The notes under the pieces: model-generated | The model's input: the letters and a program-made list of their open reading frames with translations, nothing else | Told to the model about the DNA's origin: nothing | Database searches by the model: none | Origin: Bacteroidales bacterium | GTDB lineage: Bacteria; Bacteroidota; Bacteroidia; Bacteroidales; P3 | Direction of reading: 5' to 3' | DNA length: 64,000 nucleotides | Assembly: GCA_016292015.1 (NCBI GenBank) | Contig: JAEEZY010000020.1 | Location: 1-64,000, forward strand | Part shown: positions 35,352 to 44,079 of the stretch, piece by piece | How positions within the stretch are numbered: position 1 is the first letter of the stretch | Layout: every line of letters begins with the position of its first letter | Translations under genes and position numbers: made by a program

Positions 35352-35822
35352 TCAGTTGCTGTTGTCGTCTTCGTTGTCGATGTTCTTTTTCTTCTTGAAA
35401 TAGATCTCGATGCTTTTGAGCCCCCAATTGATGAGGATGATGACGGCGACGGCTATGAGCGCCTCTTTCCACATGCCGTAGCCGCAGAGGCATCCTATGC
35501 CGGCGGAGCACCATATCGTGGCTGCCGAGCTGAGCCCGTGGATGGTCAGGCCGTTCTTCATGATCACGCCGGCTCCTAGGAAGCCTATGCCAGTGACCAC
35601 CTGCGAAAGGACTCGGAGGTTGTCGTTGTTCACAGGTCCGCCATTCGCTATGGCGGTCATGATGACGGATTCGGATATCAGGATGAAGATGCAGGCACCG
35701 ACGGAGACCAGCGAGTTGGTGGTGAGGCCTGCCTGGTGCTGCTTCAGCTCGCGCTGAGCGCCGATGACGATGCCGGCGATTAAAGCACAAGCCAACCGGA
35801 ATATGAATGTGGATATTGGCAC
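35352..35822 (-). CDS. MgtC/SapB family membrane protein
   Basis: The protein has 156 residues and a GTG start. Four to five membrane helices carry the family signatures ALIAGIVIGAQRELKQHQAGL, SLVSVGACIFI and TGIGFLGAGVIMK. MgtC-like proteins modulate the proton ATPase and magnesium/phosphate homeostasis in other bacteria. This short form lacks the ACT-like C-terminal domain and ends in a charged Lys/Asn/Asp tail. The stem-loop leader sensors known in enterobacteria were not looked for. Confidence 0.88.
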   Translation of the reverse strand: MPISTFIFRLACALIAGIVIGAQRELKQHQAGLTTNSLVSVGACIFILISESVIMTAIANGGPVNNDNLRVLSQVVTGIGFLGAGVIMKNGLTIHGLSSAATIWCSAGIGCLCGYGMWKEALIAVAVIILINWGLKSIEIYFKKKKNIDNEDDNSN

Positions 35823-35862
35823 AGAGGTGTGTTTTGTTTTAACGCATGCGGATTAACTGCTG

Positions 35863-35870
35863 CAAAGGTA
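35863..35870 (-). promoter_or_regulatory. -7 box TACCTTTG for the MgtC-family gene
   Basis: The reverse complement of CAAAGGTA fits TAnnTTTG, 40 bp upstream of the GTG start at 35822. Confidence 0.55.
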
Positions 35871-35932
35871 CGAATAATTTTGCGAAACGAGTGGTCGAGA
35901 GGGGATGGTGACGGTAGGGGAGAGGTCGTTTT

Positions 35933-36931
35933 TCAAATAAAGAATAGGCATACACCTGCCACGCTGACGATGGCACCGATGACTTCGCGAACAGATACAC
36001 GTTGATGGAAAAGCCACGCCGAGGGTGCGATGATGAGCACGGGTGTGAGAGCGAAGAGGGTTTGGGCGATGCCGGTGCTGGTGTACAGAGTGGCCAGCAG
36101 CGAGGCGCTGACTCCAATGAAAGGGCCGAACACGGTGGCTCCGAGCAGGCACCACATGGCTCGGCGGTCGTGTGCGGCGTGGCTCAGTTTTGCTTGCCAG
36201 TCGCGGTTGAACACCACAAGCAGGATGAAAAACCCAGCCAATCCCACGATGGCTCGTATCATGGTGGCGGCGAAAGGTATGGAGAACTGCAACGGTACAG
36301 CGACAAGAGCCCCGTCGGGTACCACCGAAGCTTCCACTCCGCAGGCAGACAGCGAGCTGCCGTAGTGCTCCAATCCCATCTTGCTCAGCACCAACCCGAA
36401 GCCTTGGCAGATGCCTGCCATGCTGGCGAAGAATATGCCTTTGGCTGGCAGTTTGAGTTTGATAATTGTCCTTTGCGCTTCGTTCTCGTCTCTGCGCCCC
36501 GACAGTATGGACATCGCTATACCGCTGAGGGTGACCACCATTCCGATGACTGCCAGCCAGCTCATGCGTTCGCCCAGTAGCGACCGTCCGGTGATGGCGG
36601 CAGTTGGTGCCGAAAGTGTCATGAAGAGTTGTCCGAAACGGGAACCGATATGGATGTAGCCCTGCATGAGGCAGTAGTCGCCGATGACGTAGCCCACCAC
36701 ACCCGAGAGCGCCAGCCAAAGCCATGTGTCGGCGTCGGCATAGCGAGGCCACGGTTGTCCCATGATCAACCACAGGGTAAGGCTGACCAGGATGATGGAG
36801 AGAATCATGCGCAGGGTGTTGAGAGGGAGGGAACCCATGCGTTTCGACGCCACCTCGGCAAATAACGCTGTGGCGGTCCACGACACCGCTACACCCAGAG
36901 CTATGGTTTCACCGATAAACATAGAGAGCAT
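35933..36931 (-). CDS. DMT superfamily (EamA) transporter
   Basis: The protein has 332 residues and ten predicted membrane helices in two EamA halves (about 5-140 and 165-330). GYVIGDYCLMQGY, GERMSWLAVIGMVV and HQRVSVREVIGAIV are typical EamA segments. These carriers export metabolites such as amino acids; the substrate is unknown. A hydrophilic loop of about 25 residues between the halves is longer than usual. It begins 16 bp after the rsmI stop, so it may be the last gene of that operon. Confidence 0.88.
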   Translation of the reverse strand: MLSMFIGETIALGVAVSWTATALFAEVASKRMGSLPLNTLRMILSIILVSLTLWLIMGQPWPRYADADTWLWLALSGVVGYVIGDYCLMQGYIHIGSRFGQLFMTLSAPTAAITGRSLLGERMSWLAVIGMVVTLSGIAMSILSGRRDENEAQRTIIKLKLPAKGIFFASMAGICQGFGLVLSKMGLEHYGSSLSACGVEASVVPDGALVAVPLQFSIPFAATMIRAIVGLAGFFILLVVFNRDWQAKLSHAAHDRRAMWCLLGATVFGPFIGVSASLLATLYTSTGIAQTLFALTPVLIIAPSAWLFHQRVSVREVIGAIVSVAGVCLFFI

Positions 36932-36947
36932 CTGAATCTGACGCCAG

Positions 36948-37649
36948 TTATCTGGCAGAACCGGCGAGCACCACTACGATTTCGCCTTTGACCTCTTTTT
37001 GTGAGAAATGGGATCGCGACTCGGCGAGTGAGCCGCGGAACACCTCTTCGTGCAGTTTGCTCAGTTCGCGACAGACAGCCACCTGCCGTTCGGGGCCGCA
37101 GACCTCTGTCAGCTCGTCGAGGAGCTTTACCAATCGGTAGGGGCTTTCGTAGATGACGCTGGTGCGCTCTTCGTCAGCGATGCGTTCGAGGGCGCTGTGA
37201 CGGCCTTTCTTGTGAGGCAGGAACCCCTCGAACACAAATCGGTCGCACGGCAAGCCCGACGATGCCAGGGCCGGAATCAGCGCTGTGGCGCCGGGCAGGC
37301 ACTCCACCTCGACTCCACACTTCAAAGCCTCGCGCACAAGCAGGAAGCCAGGGTCGCTAATGCCGGGGGTTCCGGCATCGGTGACGACAGCCATGGAGTG
37401 TCCGGCGACGAGACGTTCGACCAACGCTTCGACGCGACCGTGTTCGTTGAACATGTGGTAGCTCTCGAGCGGTGTGTTTATCTCGAAATGCTGCAGCAAC
37501 TTGCGGCTGGTGCGTGTGTCTTCGGCCAGTATGGTGTCTACAGATTTAAGAACCTCGACGGCACGGTAGGTCATGTCGCCGAGGTTCCCTATCGGGGTTG
37601 GCACCAAGAATAATTTTGAATTTTGAATTTTGAATTTTGAATTATCCAT
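36948..37649 (-). CDS. rsmI: 16S rRNA (cytidine(1402)-2'-O)-methyltransferase RsmI
   Basis: The protein has 233 residues from the ATG at 37649. It methylates the 2'-OH of C1402 in the decoding centre with SAM. LVPTPIGNLGDMTYRA, LAEDTRTSRKLLQHF, VTDAGTPGISDPGF and GLPCDRFVFEGFLP are RsmI signatures. The first residues (MDNSKFKIQNSKL) are encoded by the 7-bp repeat array 37614-37641, and no start codon lies between the array and LVPTP, so the repeat is part of the protein. A TTG six codons upstream is also possible. Confidence 0.93.
   Translation of the reverse strand: MDNSKFKIQNSKLFLVPTPIGNLGDMTYRAVEVLKSVDTILAEDTRTSRKLLQHFEINTPLESYHMFNEHGRVEALVERLVAGHSMAVVTDAGTPGISDPGFLLVREALKCGVEVECLPGATALIPALASSGLPCDRFVFEGFLPHKKGRHSALERIADEERTSVIYESPYRLVKLLDELTEVCGPERQVAVCRELSKLHEEVFRGSLAESRSHFSQKEVKGEIVVVLAGSAR
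37614..37641. repeat. Tandem 7-bp repeat, 4 units (TTTTGAA), inside rsmI
   Basis: Four perfect TTTTGAA units form codons of the RsmI N-terminus (read as TTCAAAA on the coding strand). Confidence 0.85.
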
Positions 37650-37681
37650 GTCATCATTCAAATTCAATATTCAAAACAGGA

Positions 37682-38422
37682 TTACTCTTCTTCGAAGTCG
37701 TCGGGTATCTCCATGTCGTGGAAGACGTTGGTGACATCGTCGTCCTCTTCGAGCATGTTGATGACCTTGAGCACTTTGCGCATCGACTCTTCGTCAATCT
37801 GGCGTGTGGTGTTGGGGATACGCTGAAGTTCGGCGCTTTCGCACTCGATTTTCATGTCCTCGAGCATCTTCACCATGTTGCCGAAGTCCTCGTAGGCGGT
37901 GTAGAGGGTGATGTACTCGTCATCGACCTCCATCTCTTCGAGACCGCCGTCGATAAGAGTCATCTCGAGTTCTTCTACGTTCATCTCGGGTTTACGCGGG
38001 ATGACGAAGACGCCCTTGCGGGTGAAGAGGAAACTCAGCGAGCCGTTGGTTTCGAGTGTACCACCGAACTTGTTCATGATGGCACGCACGTTGGCGACGG
38101 TGCGCATGTTGTTGTCAGACAGACATTCGATGAAAAGTGCTATGCCGTGGTTGGCGTGGCACTCGAAGGTTATCTCCTGAAGCACTGCCGCATCTTTGTC
38201 GCTGGCCTTGTTGATGGCGCGCATCAGCGTGTCTTTCGGCATGTTGCAGCCACGTGCGTTCTGAATCAAAAGGCGCAGGCGGGGATTGCTGTCGGGATCG
38301 GGGCCGCTTTCTCGTACGGCTACTGCCACTTCCTTCAAAATCTTGGAATACTGTTTGGAACGCTTTGCGTCGGCAGCGCCCTTTGCCCTCTTGATTTTAG
38401 ACCATTTGTTGTGTCCTGACAT
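37682..38422 (-). CDS. yebC: YebC/PmpR family protein (TACO1-like)
   Basis: The protein has 246 residues. MSGHNKWSKIKRAKGAADAKR is the invariant N-terminus (20 residues of it are diagnostic), followed by LRLLIQNARGCNMPKDTL and the three-domain family layout. YebC-type proteins have been described as DNA-binding regulators and, more recently, as factors that relieve ribosome stalling at proline stretches. It starts 34 bp after trmB stops on the same strand. The acidic tail (EEDDDVTNVFHDMEIPDDFE) is normal for the family. Confidence 0.95.
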   Translation of the reverse strand: MSGHNKWSKIKRAKGAADAKRSKQYSKILKEVAVAVRESGPDPDSNPRLRLLIQNARGCNMPKDTLMRAINKASDKDAAVLQEITFECHANHGIALFIECLSDNNMRTVANVRAIMNKFGGTLETNGSLSFLFTRKGVFVIPRKPEMNVEELEMTLIDGGLEEMEVDDEYITLYTAYEDFGNMVKMLEDMKIECESAELQRIPNTTRQIDEESMRKVLKVINMLEEDDDVTNVFHDMEIPDDFEEE

Positions 38423-38456
38423 AATTACAATGTTTTATAGTTATTATTTAGTTGAT

Positions 38457-39119
38457 TCACATTCTGAATTTGATGTACGTTATCGGCTTTCCCTCGGCTA
38501 GGAACATCTTTTCGTAGAAGGTCTGCGTCAGCTTCGCTTCGCCGTTGTATGAGGAGTCGCCATAGAGGTCGGCGGTGTGGTATTCCACCGCATATCCCGC
38601 AGGGGCGATGACCTCTTCCAAGGTGTAGGCATGCAACTCTTGCGAGTCGGTCTTGAGGTGTATGGGCGCTTCAGGGCGAAGAAACTGACGGTAGTAGGAC
38701 AGGAAGCGTTCGCAGGTTAGCCGTTTCATCGGTTTCTTGGGCTGAGGGTCGGGGAAGGTTATCCAGATTTCCGACACTTCGTTCTCGGCAAAGAAACGGT
38801 TGATGAGTTCGATGCGTGTGCGGACGAAGGCCACGTTATGCATCGACTCCTCGGTGGCGGTTTTGGCACCGCGCCACAGACGAGCACCCTTGATGTCGAA
38901 GCCTATATAGTTGCGTTCGGGATGGAGACGCGCCAGCGCAATGCAGTAGTCGCCCTTGCCGCATCCCAACTCAAGAGTTATGGGATTGTCGTTGCCGAAC
39001 CACTCGTTCCAGCGTCCGCGATAGTCGAAACCCTCATGCTCCAGTTGTTCAAACGACACCTGGAAAAGGTTTTTGAATGTAAGGTTCTCGGCGAATCGCT
39101 CTAGTTTATGGTGGGCCAT
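38457..39119 (-). CDS. trmB: tRNA (guanine-N7-)-methyltransferase
   Basis: The protein has 220 residues and makes m7G46 in tRNA. The SAM-binding site is LELGCGKGDYCIALA, followed by YIGFDIKGARLWRGAK. WITFPDPQPKKPMKRL is the TrmB signature around the catalytic Asp. It has the Bacteroidetes-type N-terminal extension (MAHHKLERFAENLTF). Confidence 0.95.
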   Translation of the reverse strand: MAHHKLERFAENLTFKNLFQVSFEQLEHEGFDYRGRWNEWFGNDNPITLELGCGKGDYCIALARLHPERNYIGFDIKGARLWRGAKTATEESMHNVAFVRTRIELINRFFAENEVSEIWITFPDPQPKKPMKRLTCERFLSYYRQFLRPEAPIHLKTDSQELHAYTLEEVIAPAGYAVEYHTADLYGDSSYNGEAKLTQTFYEKMFLAEGKPITYIKFRM

Positions 39120-39159
39120 CCTTGTCGCGTCAATTCACAATTCACTATTTATGCACAAG

Positions 39160-41886
39160 TCAAAAACTTTTGATTGAGAGGTCGCCGTCGTACCATTCTT
39201 TGGCTTTGCGGTAGTTCTCCTCGGCCAGAGTGCGTGTTTTGGCGCTGCCCATGCTGACGTAGTAGCCGTGGTTGATTTCGATGATGTAGGCGTTGCAGCC
39301 GTAGCCCTTCAGTCGGTCAACCATCTTCTGAGCTGTGGTGGCATTGGTGTAGAATCCAGCTATGAGGTCGAAACCCTGGCGTGATTTCTTCTCGGTCTTT
39401 ATCACCGGAGGTGCTGGCGGAGCCGGCGGCATTGCCACCTTTGCGTTGTCGGCTTTCAACCCGATCTCTTCCACCATGGTGTTCAGCATGTTGTCGAGGA
39501 ACGAGCGGTCCATGATTTCGCTCTGCACCATCACTTGTTTCTGGCGGCCCTTGTGGACTCTCTTGAAGTCGGCAATGTAGTCGCTCACATAGTCGTTGCT
39601 GGCGAAGAAGCGCTCCTCGGAATAGCCGCTGTTGTCGTAGAGTTCAATCAGTCGGCTGACGGAGTACTGGCGTATGCGCTCCATCATTGGCACCTTGGCG
39701 GTGGAGTAGTGCTTTTCGTTGAGGTAGTTGGTGATGAAACCGCTGAGGTAGTCGTTTATGGCGTCGGCGTGGTTCTCGATGTCGCCGGTGGAGATTTCCG
39801 TAAGCTCTTCGCTGAAGGAGAAGAGGCATGCGTCGGCGTAAGTTTCAGCCGCCGCAGAAGCCGGACCACTGACGGCGGATTGCTGGCTGCTGGCTGCTGC
39901 CTGCTGTGTGCCGGACGACTGTTCCTGACCACTGTTGGTCACCATGTTGTTGATATCGAGTTCGGCGGTCTCTTTCTGCTCCTGCTTCATGACGTTGGTG
40001 AAGAACCAATCGTGAGCCGGTTTTACAAAGTCGGGCTTGCCGAAATAAACGGCGGCACATCCCAACAGCAGTAACAACAGCAGGACGATGAGTATCCACA
40101 GCCAGGCCTTGCCTTTCTTTTTGTCCTTCTTGCCTTCTTTCTCGTTTTCGGATTTGAACGACACTTCGGGCACTGCCAACGGGTCGGCCATCATCGCTTG
40201 TTTCTTTGCTGCCTTGGCGGCTTTGCGCTCTTCTTTCTTCTGTTTTTTCATTGCTTTCTTTGCTTCTTTTTCGGCATTCTTCTTTGCCTCCTTTTCGGTT
40301 TTCTCTTGCAACTCTTTCGCTTTCTTGGCCTCCTTGTCGGCTATTTCCTTTGCTTTCTTGGCTTCCTTGTCAGCAATTTCTTTTGCTTTCTTGGCTTCTT
40401 TGTCGGCTATTTCTTTCGCTTTCATAGCCTCTTTCTCGGCTTTGCTCTTGGCTTCCAATGCGGCTTTCTCTTGCTCGGCTTTGGCTTTTTCCAATTCGGC
40501 TTTGGCTTTCAGGGCTTCCTGTTCAGCTACCAATGCCTCTTTTTCGGCCTTGTATCTGGCTTCGCGCATCTCTTTTTCGAGGCGCTCTTTTTCCATCTGA
40601 GCCTCTTTCTCGGCGCGGTATCTGGCTTCGCGCTCTTCGCGCTCGCGGCGTTCCTGCTCTTTGCGGGCTTCCTTGTCGGCTTTCTCCTTTGCCTCGCGCT
40701 CTTCGCGTTCAGCTTTCTCGCGAGCCTTCTGCTCTTCTTTCTCGCGCCGCTCCTGTTCCTTCTGAGCCTCTCGTTCCGCCTTTTCCTTTGCCTCGCGCTC
40801 CTCGCGCTCGGCTTTCTCGCGTGCTTTCAACTCTTCTTTCTCACGTCGCTCCTGTTCTTTCTTGGCCTCCAGTTCCTCTTTCTCCTGTCTCTCGCGTGCT
40901 TTCTGCTCTTCTTTTTCGGCACGGGCTCTTGCCTCTTGCTCCTCGCGTTCGCGGCGTTCCTGCTCTTTGCGGGCTTCCTTGTCGGCTTTCTCCTTTGCCT
41001 CGCGTTCTTCGCGCTCGGCTTTTTCGCGGGCCTTCTGCTCCTCTTTTTCGCGACGTTCCTGTTCTTTCTGGGCTTCGCGTTCGGCTTTTTCGCGGGCCTC
41101 CTGCTCCTCTTTCTCAAGTCTGGCCTTTTCTTTCAGGGCCTCTTTCTCGGCTTTCTCCTTCTTGGCGATCTCTTCGGCTGTCAAGACGACGTCGGCTCGT
41201 TTTGCGTCGTCTTGTTCGCGTATGGCGGCTTCGCGGGCTTCGCGTTCTTTGTCTTTCTCTTCCTGTTTGATGCGTTTCATCTCTTCTTTGACCAAGCGCT
41301 CTCTTTCGCGTACCTCCTGTGGGGTGAGTTCGACGGTTTCGTTGCCTTTCAGGATGTCGGTTCCGCCTACGATATCGGCCACTCCGGCCAGCCGTTCGGC
41401 ATTGGAGGCAGCCATGCGTTTGCGCTCTGCTTCCTCGGCGCGCTTCACTGGGTCGAACATGGCGAACGGGTCGTCGTTTGTCTCGTTTTTGTATGTCTTG
41501 ATACCTGCAAGTGGTACGGCTTCCTCACTGGCCAGCACTTTGGTGGTGAAGCTTTTGCTTCCGTCCTGCAACCGGATGTCGCCCAGTTCGCCGATGGTTA
41601 CCTTGCCTTCGTTGGCTAGCTTCTCTCCGAGTACCTCAGAGTAGTTGTGCAGCATCTGTTTGGCCACGTCGGCAGAGATGCACTCGGTGGCGGCGAGGTA
41701 GGAAACAAATTCTTCGTTGCCAGAGGTACGGGCGTCGAAGTTTACTACAGTTCGAGTGGGGTAGAATGTAGAGCTCTCTTCGTCGAAGTGGGCGTTTTCG
41801 ATGACTGACTTCCAAGTCCCGACTCCGGGAATCTCAACGGTTTTGCCTTTTTGCAAACATTCTACGATGTAGTCTGTAATATTCAT
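39160..41886 (-). CDS. SPOR-domain protein with N-terminal HU/CCDC81-like domains and a very long charged coiled coil
   Basis: The protein has 908 residues. Residues 1-130 match the HU/CCDC81-like pair of Bacteroidetes SPOR proteins (PGVGTWKSVIENAHFDEESS, VTIGELGDIRLQDG). About 180-590 is almost pure E/K/A/R with heptad-like AEREAQKEQERREKEEQ units, a long coiled coil. One membrane helix follows (about 615-635, WLWILIVLLLLLLLGCAAVY). The C-terminal SPOR domain (about 830-905) has DLIAGFYTNATTAQKMVDRLKG. The cytosolic coil and HU-like head could link DNA or a cytosolic partner to the division-site wall. That is inference. Confidence 0.88.
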   Translation of the reverse strand: MNITDYIVECLQKGKTVEIPGVGTWKSVIENAHFDEESSTFYPTRTVVNFDARTSGNEEFVSYLAATECISADVAKQMLHNYSEVLGEKLANEGKVTIGELGDIRLQDGSKSFTTKVLASEEAVPLAGIKTYKNETNDDPFAMFDPVKRAEEAERKRMAASNAERLAGVADIVGGTDILKGNETVELTPQEVRERERLVKEEMKRIKQEEKDKEREAREAAIREQDDAKRADVVLTAEEIAKKEKAEKEALKEKARLEKEEQEAREKAEREAQKEQERREKEEQKAREKAEREEREAKEKADKEARKEQERREREEQEARARAEKEEQKARERQEKEELEAKKEQERREKEELKAREKAEREEREAKEKAEREAQKEQERREKEEQKAREKAEREEREAKEKADKEARKEQERREREEREARYRAEKEAQMEKERLEKEMREARYKAEKEALVAEQEALKAKAELEKAKAEQEKAALEAKSKAEKEAMKAKEIADKEAKKAKEIADKEAKKAKEIADKEAKKAKELQEKTEKEAKKNAEKEAKKAMKKQKKEERKAAKAAKKQAMMADPLAVPEVSFKSENEKEGKKDKKKGKAWLWILIVLLLLLLLGCAAVYFGKPDFVKPAHDWFFTNVMKQEQKETAELDINNMVTNSGQEQSSGTQQAAASSQQSAVSGPASAAAETYADACLFSFSEELTEISTGDIENHADAINDYLSGFITNYLNEKHYSTAKVPMMERIRQYSVSRLIELYDNSGYSEERFFASNDYVSDYIADFKRVHKGRQKQVMVQSEIMDRSFLDNMLNTMVEEIGLKADNAKVAMPPAPPAPPVIKTEKKSRQGFDLIAGFYTNATTAQKMVDRLKGYGCNAYIIEINHGYYVSMGSAKTRTLAEENYRKAKEWYDGDLSIKSF

Positions 41887-41910
41887 ATTTCAGGTATTTT
41901 GTATTCTGCG

Positions 41911-42672
41911 TTATTTTTTTGATGCCTGTAGTCTTTGCTGTGCGGCGACGAGGTCTTCTGGAGTGTCGATGCCGATGTTCTCGCAGGAGGTTTCAATCAC
42001 TTTTATCGTGCGTCCGCGTTCCATCCAGCGAAGCTGCTCAAGCTTTTCGCATTTCTCGAGGGGGCTCTCGTCAAGTGATACCAGTTCTTTCAGAACCTCG
42101 GAACGGTAGGCGTAGATGCCAACGTGTTTGTAGTAGTCGTGACGGTTGAGCCATTGCGAGGTGTCGCAGTCGCGCAGGTAGGGGATAGGTGTGCGGCTGA
42201 AATAGAGCGCTTCGCCATAGAGGTCTGTCACCACCTTCACGTTGTTGGGCGACAGCAGTTCTTCGGCTGAGGTTATTTTTTTTTCAAGAGTGGCGATTTC
42301 GGTGCCCGGGTTTGAGAACGCAGCCAGGAGCGATTTTATCTGCTCCTTGTTCACGAAAGGTTCGTCGCCCTGCACGTTGACCACCACGTCGAATACCGTT
42401 CCTTCGGCCGCAAATTTCTCGACCACTTCACCGCATCGCTCCGTTCCGCTTTTGTGGTCGGAACGAGTCATCACGCATTTGCCACCGAAAAGTTCCACAG
42501 CTGTCGCTATACGCTCGTCGTCGGTGGCCACGCAGATGCAGTCGAGTCCGTCGATGCCTTGCAGCCCATCGTAAACCCACCGGATGACGGGCTTACCACC
42601 CAGGTCGGCCAACGGCTTGCCGGGGAATCGCGAGGAAGCGTAACGAGCTGGTATGATTGCGATGGATTTCAA
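41911..42672 (-). CDS. kdsB: 3-deoxy-manno-octulosonate cytidylyltransferase (CMP-KDO synthetase)
   Basis: The protein has 253 residues and starts with TTG at 42672 (a TGA lies two codons upstream, so no longer frame exists). It activates KDO for lipopolysaccharide core synthesis. IAIIPARYASSRFPGKPL, VNVQGDEPF and YKHVGIYAYR are KdsB signatures. It is followed 24 bp downstream by the coiled-coil SPOR gene. Confidence 0.95.
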   Translation of the reverse strand: MKSIAIIPARYASSRFPGKPLADLGGKPVIRWVYDGLQGIDGLDCICVATDDERIATAVELFGGKCVMTRSDHKSGTERCGEVVEKFAAEGTVFDVVVNVQGDEPFVNKEQIKSLLAAFSNPGTEIATLEKKITSAEELLSPNNVKVVTDLYGEALYFSRTPIPYLRDCDTSQWLNRHDYYKHVGIYAYRSEVLKELVSLDESPLEKCEKLEQLRWMERGRTIKVIETSCENIGIDTPEDLVAAQQRLQASKK

Positions 42673-42717
42673 AGGGTCAGGTTTTCGATATTCTTGTCAC
42701 TAATCACAGGTCTCAAA

Positions 42718-43332
42718 TCACGAGAACAGGCTGTTGAATTCGGCGTCAATCTTGTTGATTACGGTGCCGAGGTCCTCGGGGTTGTCGGCGAAGTTTATCT
42801 CCTCGACGTCGAGAATCATCAGCTTGCTGCGGTTGTATTCCGCAATCCAATCTTCGTAGCGCTGGTTGAGGCTGGTGAGGTAGTCGAGGCGAATGCCGCT
42901 TTCGTAGTCGCGTCCGCGTTTCTGGATTTGTTTGATGAGCGTGGGCACGTCGCCGCGCAGGTAAATCAGCAAGTCGGGCGGCTGGACGAAGGAGTTGAGG
43001 AGTTCGAACAGCTGTATGTAGTTGTCGAAGTCGCGCGTGTTGAGCAAGCCCATTGCATGCAGGTTGGGCGCGAAGATGTAGGCGTCCTCGTAGAGGGTAC
43101 GGTCCTGTATGATGTTCGGGTTTTCCTTGCGGATATCGACCAGCTGCTTGAAGCGGGTGTGGAGGAAATAGACGTGCATGTTGAACGCCCAGCGGCGCAT
43201 GTCTTCGTAGAAGCTGTTCATGTACGGATTGTTACCGCTTTCGTATACCGGCCTGTAGCCGTAGTGCTTGGCCAATAGTTTCGTCAACGTCGTCTTTCCC
43301 GACCCGATGTTTCCTGCAATTGCGATGTGCAT
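42718..43332 (-). CDS. Deoxynucleoside kinase (dAK/dGK/dCK family)
   Basis: The protein has 204 residues. The P-loop is GNIGSGKTT (7-15), and the ERS-type motif appears as QDRTLYEDAYIF. LIYLRGDVPTLIKQIQKRGRDYE is the family lid region with a conserved arginine pattern. It phosphorylates deoxynucleosides for nucleotide salvage; the base preference cannot be read from the sequence. It starts the kdsB-side operon, with 45 bp to the kdsB TTG. Confidence 0.9.
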   Translation of the reverse strand: MHIAIAGNIGSGKTTLTKLLAKHYGYRPVYESGNNPYMNSFYEDMRRWAFNMHVYFLHTRFKQLVDIRKENPNIIQDRTLYEDAYIFAPNLHAMGLLNTRDFDNYIQLFELLNSFVQPPDLLIYLRGDVPTLIKQIQKRGRDYESGIRLDYLTSLNQRYEDWIAEYNRSKLMILDVEEINFADNPEDLGTVINKIDAEFNSLFS

Positions 43333-43526
43333 ATACTTAACATTATATTATTTACTACTATAACTTACTGTTGCACAAACGATTGATATTCGTACGCACA
43401 ACAAAACATAGTGGCAAATATAATATTTTTTTCTCAAATGACAACAATTTTCGTGCAACGAACTTTCGGATAAGGCTTTTTTTTGAAAAAAATGTCAAAA
43501 GGTCGGTTGATGTCGAAAAAGATTTG
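43333..43526. other. Spacer upstream of the deoxynucleoside kinase gene
   Basis: AT-rich, with no gene or clear promoter element recognised on the minus strand. Runs of A and T surround 43420-43500. Confidence 0.4.
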
Positions 43527-43534
43527 TATCTTTG
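43527..43534 (+). promoter_or_regulatory. -7-like box TATCTTTG
   Basis: TATCTTTG on the plus strand, with a TTG 17 bp upstream (43507-43509), sits 5 bp before an ATG at 43540. It would drive only the short reading frame below or the repeat region beyond it. Confidence 0.4.
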
Positions 43535-43539
43535 TCGTG

Positions 43540-43665
43540 ATGATTGTTAAGACTATGTCAATCTTTAAGTCTGTGCATATCAGATGTTTGGATGGTATCG
43601 AAAGGTTGCATCCGACGAGAAAGGTGCGTTTTAAAGGCTCTCAATGGGCTGAGTTTCAGCGCTGA
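43540..43665 (+). CDS. Possible leaderless 41-residue basic peptide, or a decayed gene start
   Basis: An ATG lies 5 bp after a good -7 box, as for anmK, and opens a 41-codon frame (MIVKTMSIFKSVHIRCLD onward, ending QWAEFQR). It is Lys/Arg-rich and matches no family I know. It could equally be the stump of a lost gene, because tandem repeats begin 14 bp after its stop. Confidence 0.25.
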   Translation: MIVKTMSIFKSVHIRCLDGIERLHPTRKVRFKGSQWAEFQR

Positions 43666-43679
43666 CCAGTATTCCACTC

Positions 43680-43745
43680 CGTATCATCTCCGTATCTCCT
43701 CCGTATCAAGACCGTATTAAGGCCGTATCAAGGCCGTACTAACTC
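43680..43745. repeat. Tandem 11-bp repeat, 6 units (CGTATCAAGGC type)
   Basis: CGTATCATCTC, CGTATCTCCTC, CGTATCAAGAC, CGTATTAAGGC, CGTATCAAGGC and CGTACTAACTC follow in exact 11-bp register. Confidence 0.9.
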
Positions 43746-43836
43746 TATGGCATATATAGGGTATCTTTAAGGTTTCTCTATGGTTTCTTTAGGTTTTCTT
43801 CTAGTGCCTTTGGGGATTTTTTATAGTGCTTGCTGA

Positions 43837-43946
43837 TGGTGTTTGGGAGTCGGTTTTATGGTGGTTGGGAGTTGGTTTTATGGTGTTTGGGAGTTGGTTT
43901 GATGGTGTTTGGGGGTCGGTTTGATGGTGGTTGGGGTCGGCTTGGG
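43837..43946. repeat. Tandem 22-bp repeat, about 5 units
   Basis: Units of the form TGGTGTTTGGGAGTTGGTTT plus two bases repeat at 43837, 43859, 43881 and 43903, with a degenerate copy from 43925. The period is twice the 11 bp of the neighbouring array. The array is strongly G/T-skewed, and no gene is present between 43666 and 44020. Confidence 0.9.
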
Positions 43947-44020
43947 GTGGTTCGAGGGTGGTTTTGGGGCGGCTGCATTTGGGTTGGATTGGGGTTATTA
44001 AGAAGGTGTTTTTTTACTTC

Positions 44021-44053
44021 GTTGACTCGTTTCTTATCTTTTTCGTACCTTTG
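44021..44053 (+). promoter_or_regulatory. Promoter of the sodium:solute symporter gene
   Basis: GTTG at 44021-44024, 21 bp, then TACCTTTG at 44046-44053. The ATG follows 27 bp downstream. Confidence 0.65.
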
Positions 44054-44079
44054 CATTTCTTGCAATTTGATTATATCTG

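Noticed and set aside
40198..41619. Long hydrophobic open frame opposite the coiled-coil SPOR gene
   Set aside because: The antisense of E/K codons reads as Phe/Leu-rich. No start context, promoter or plausible protein.
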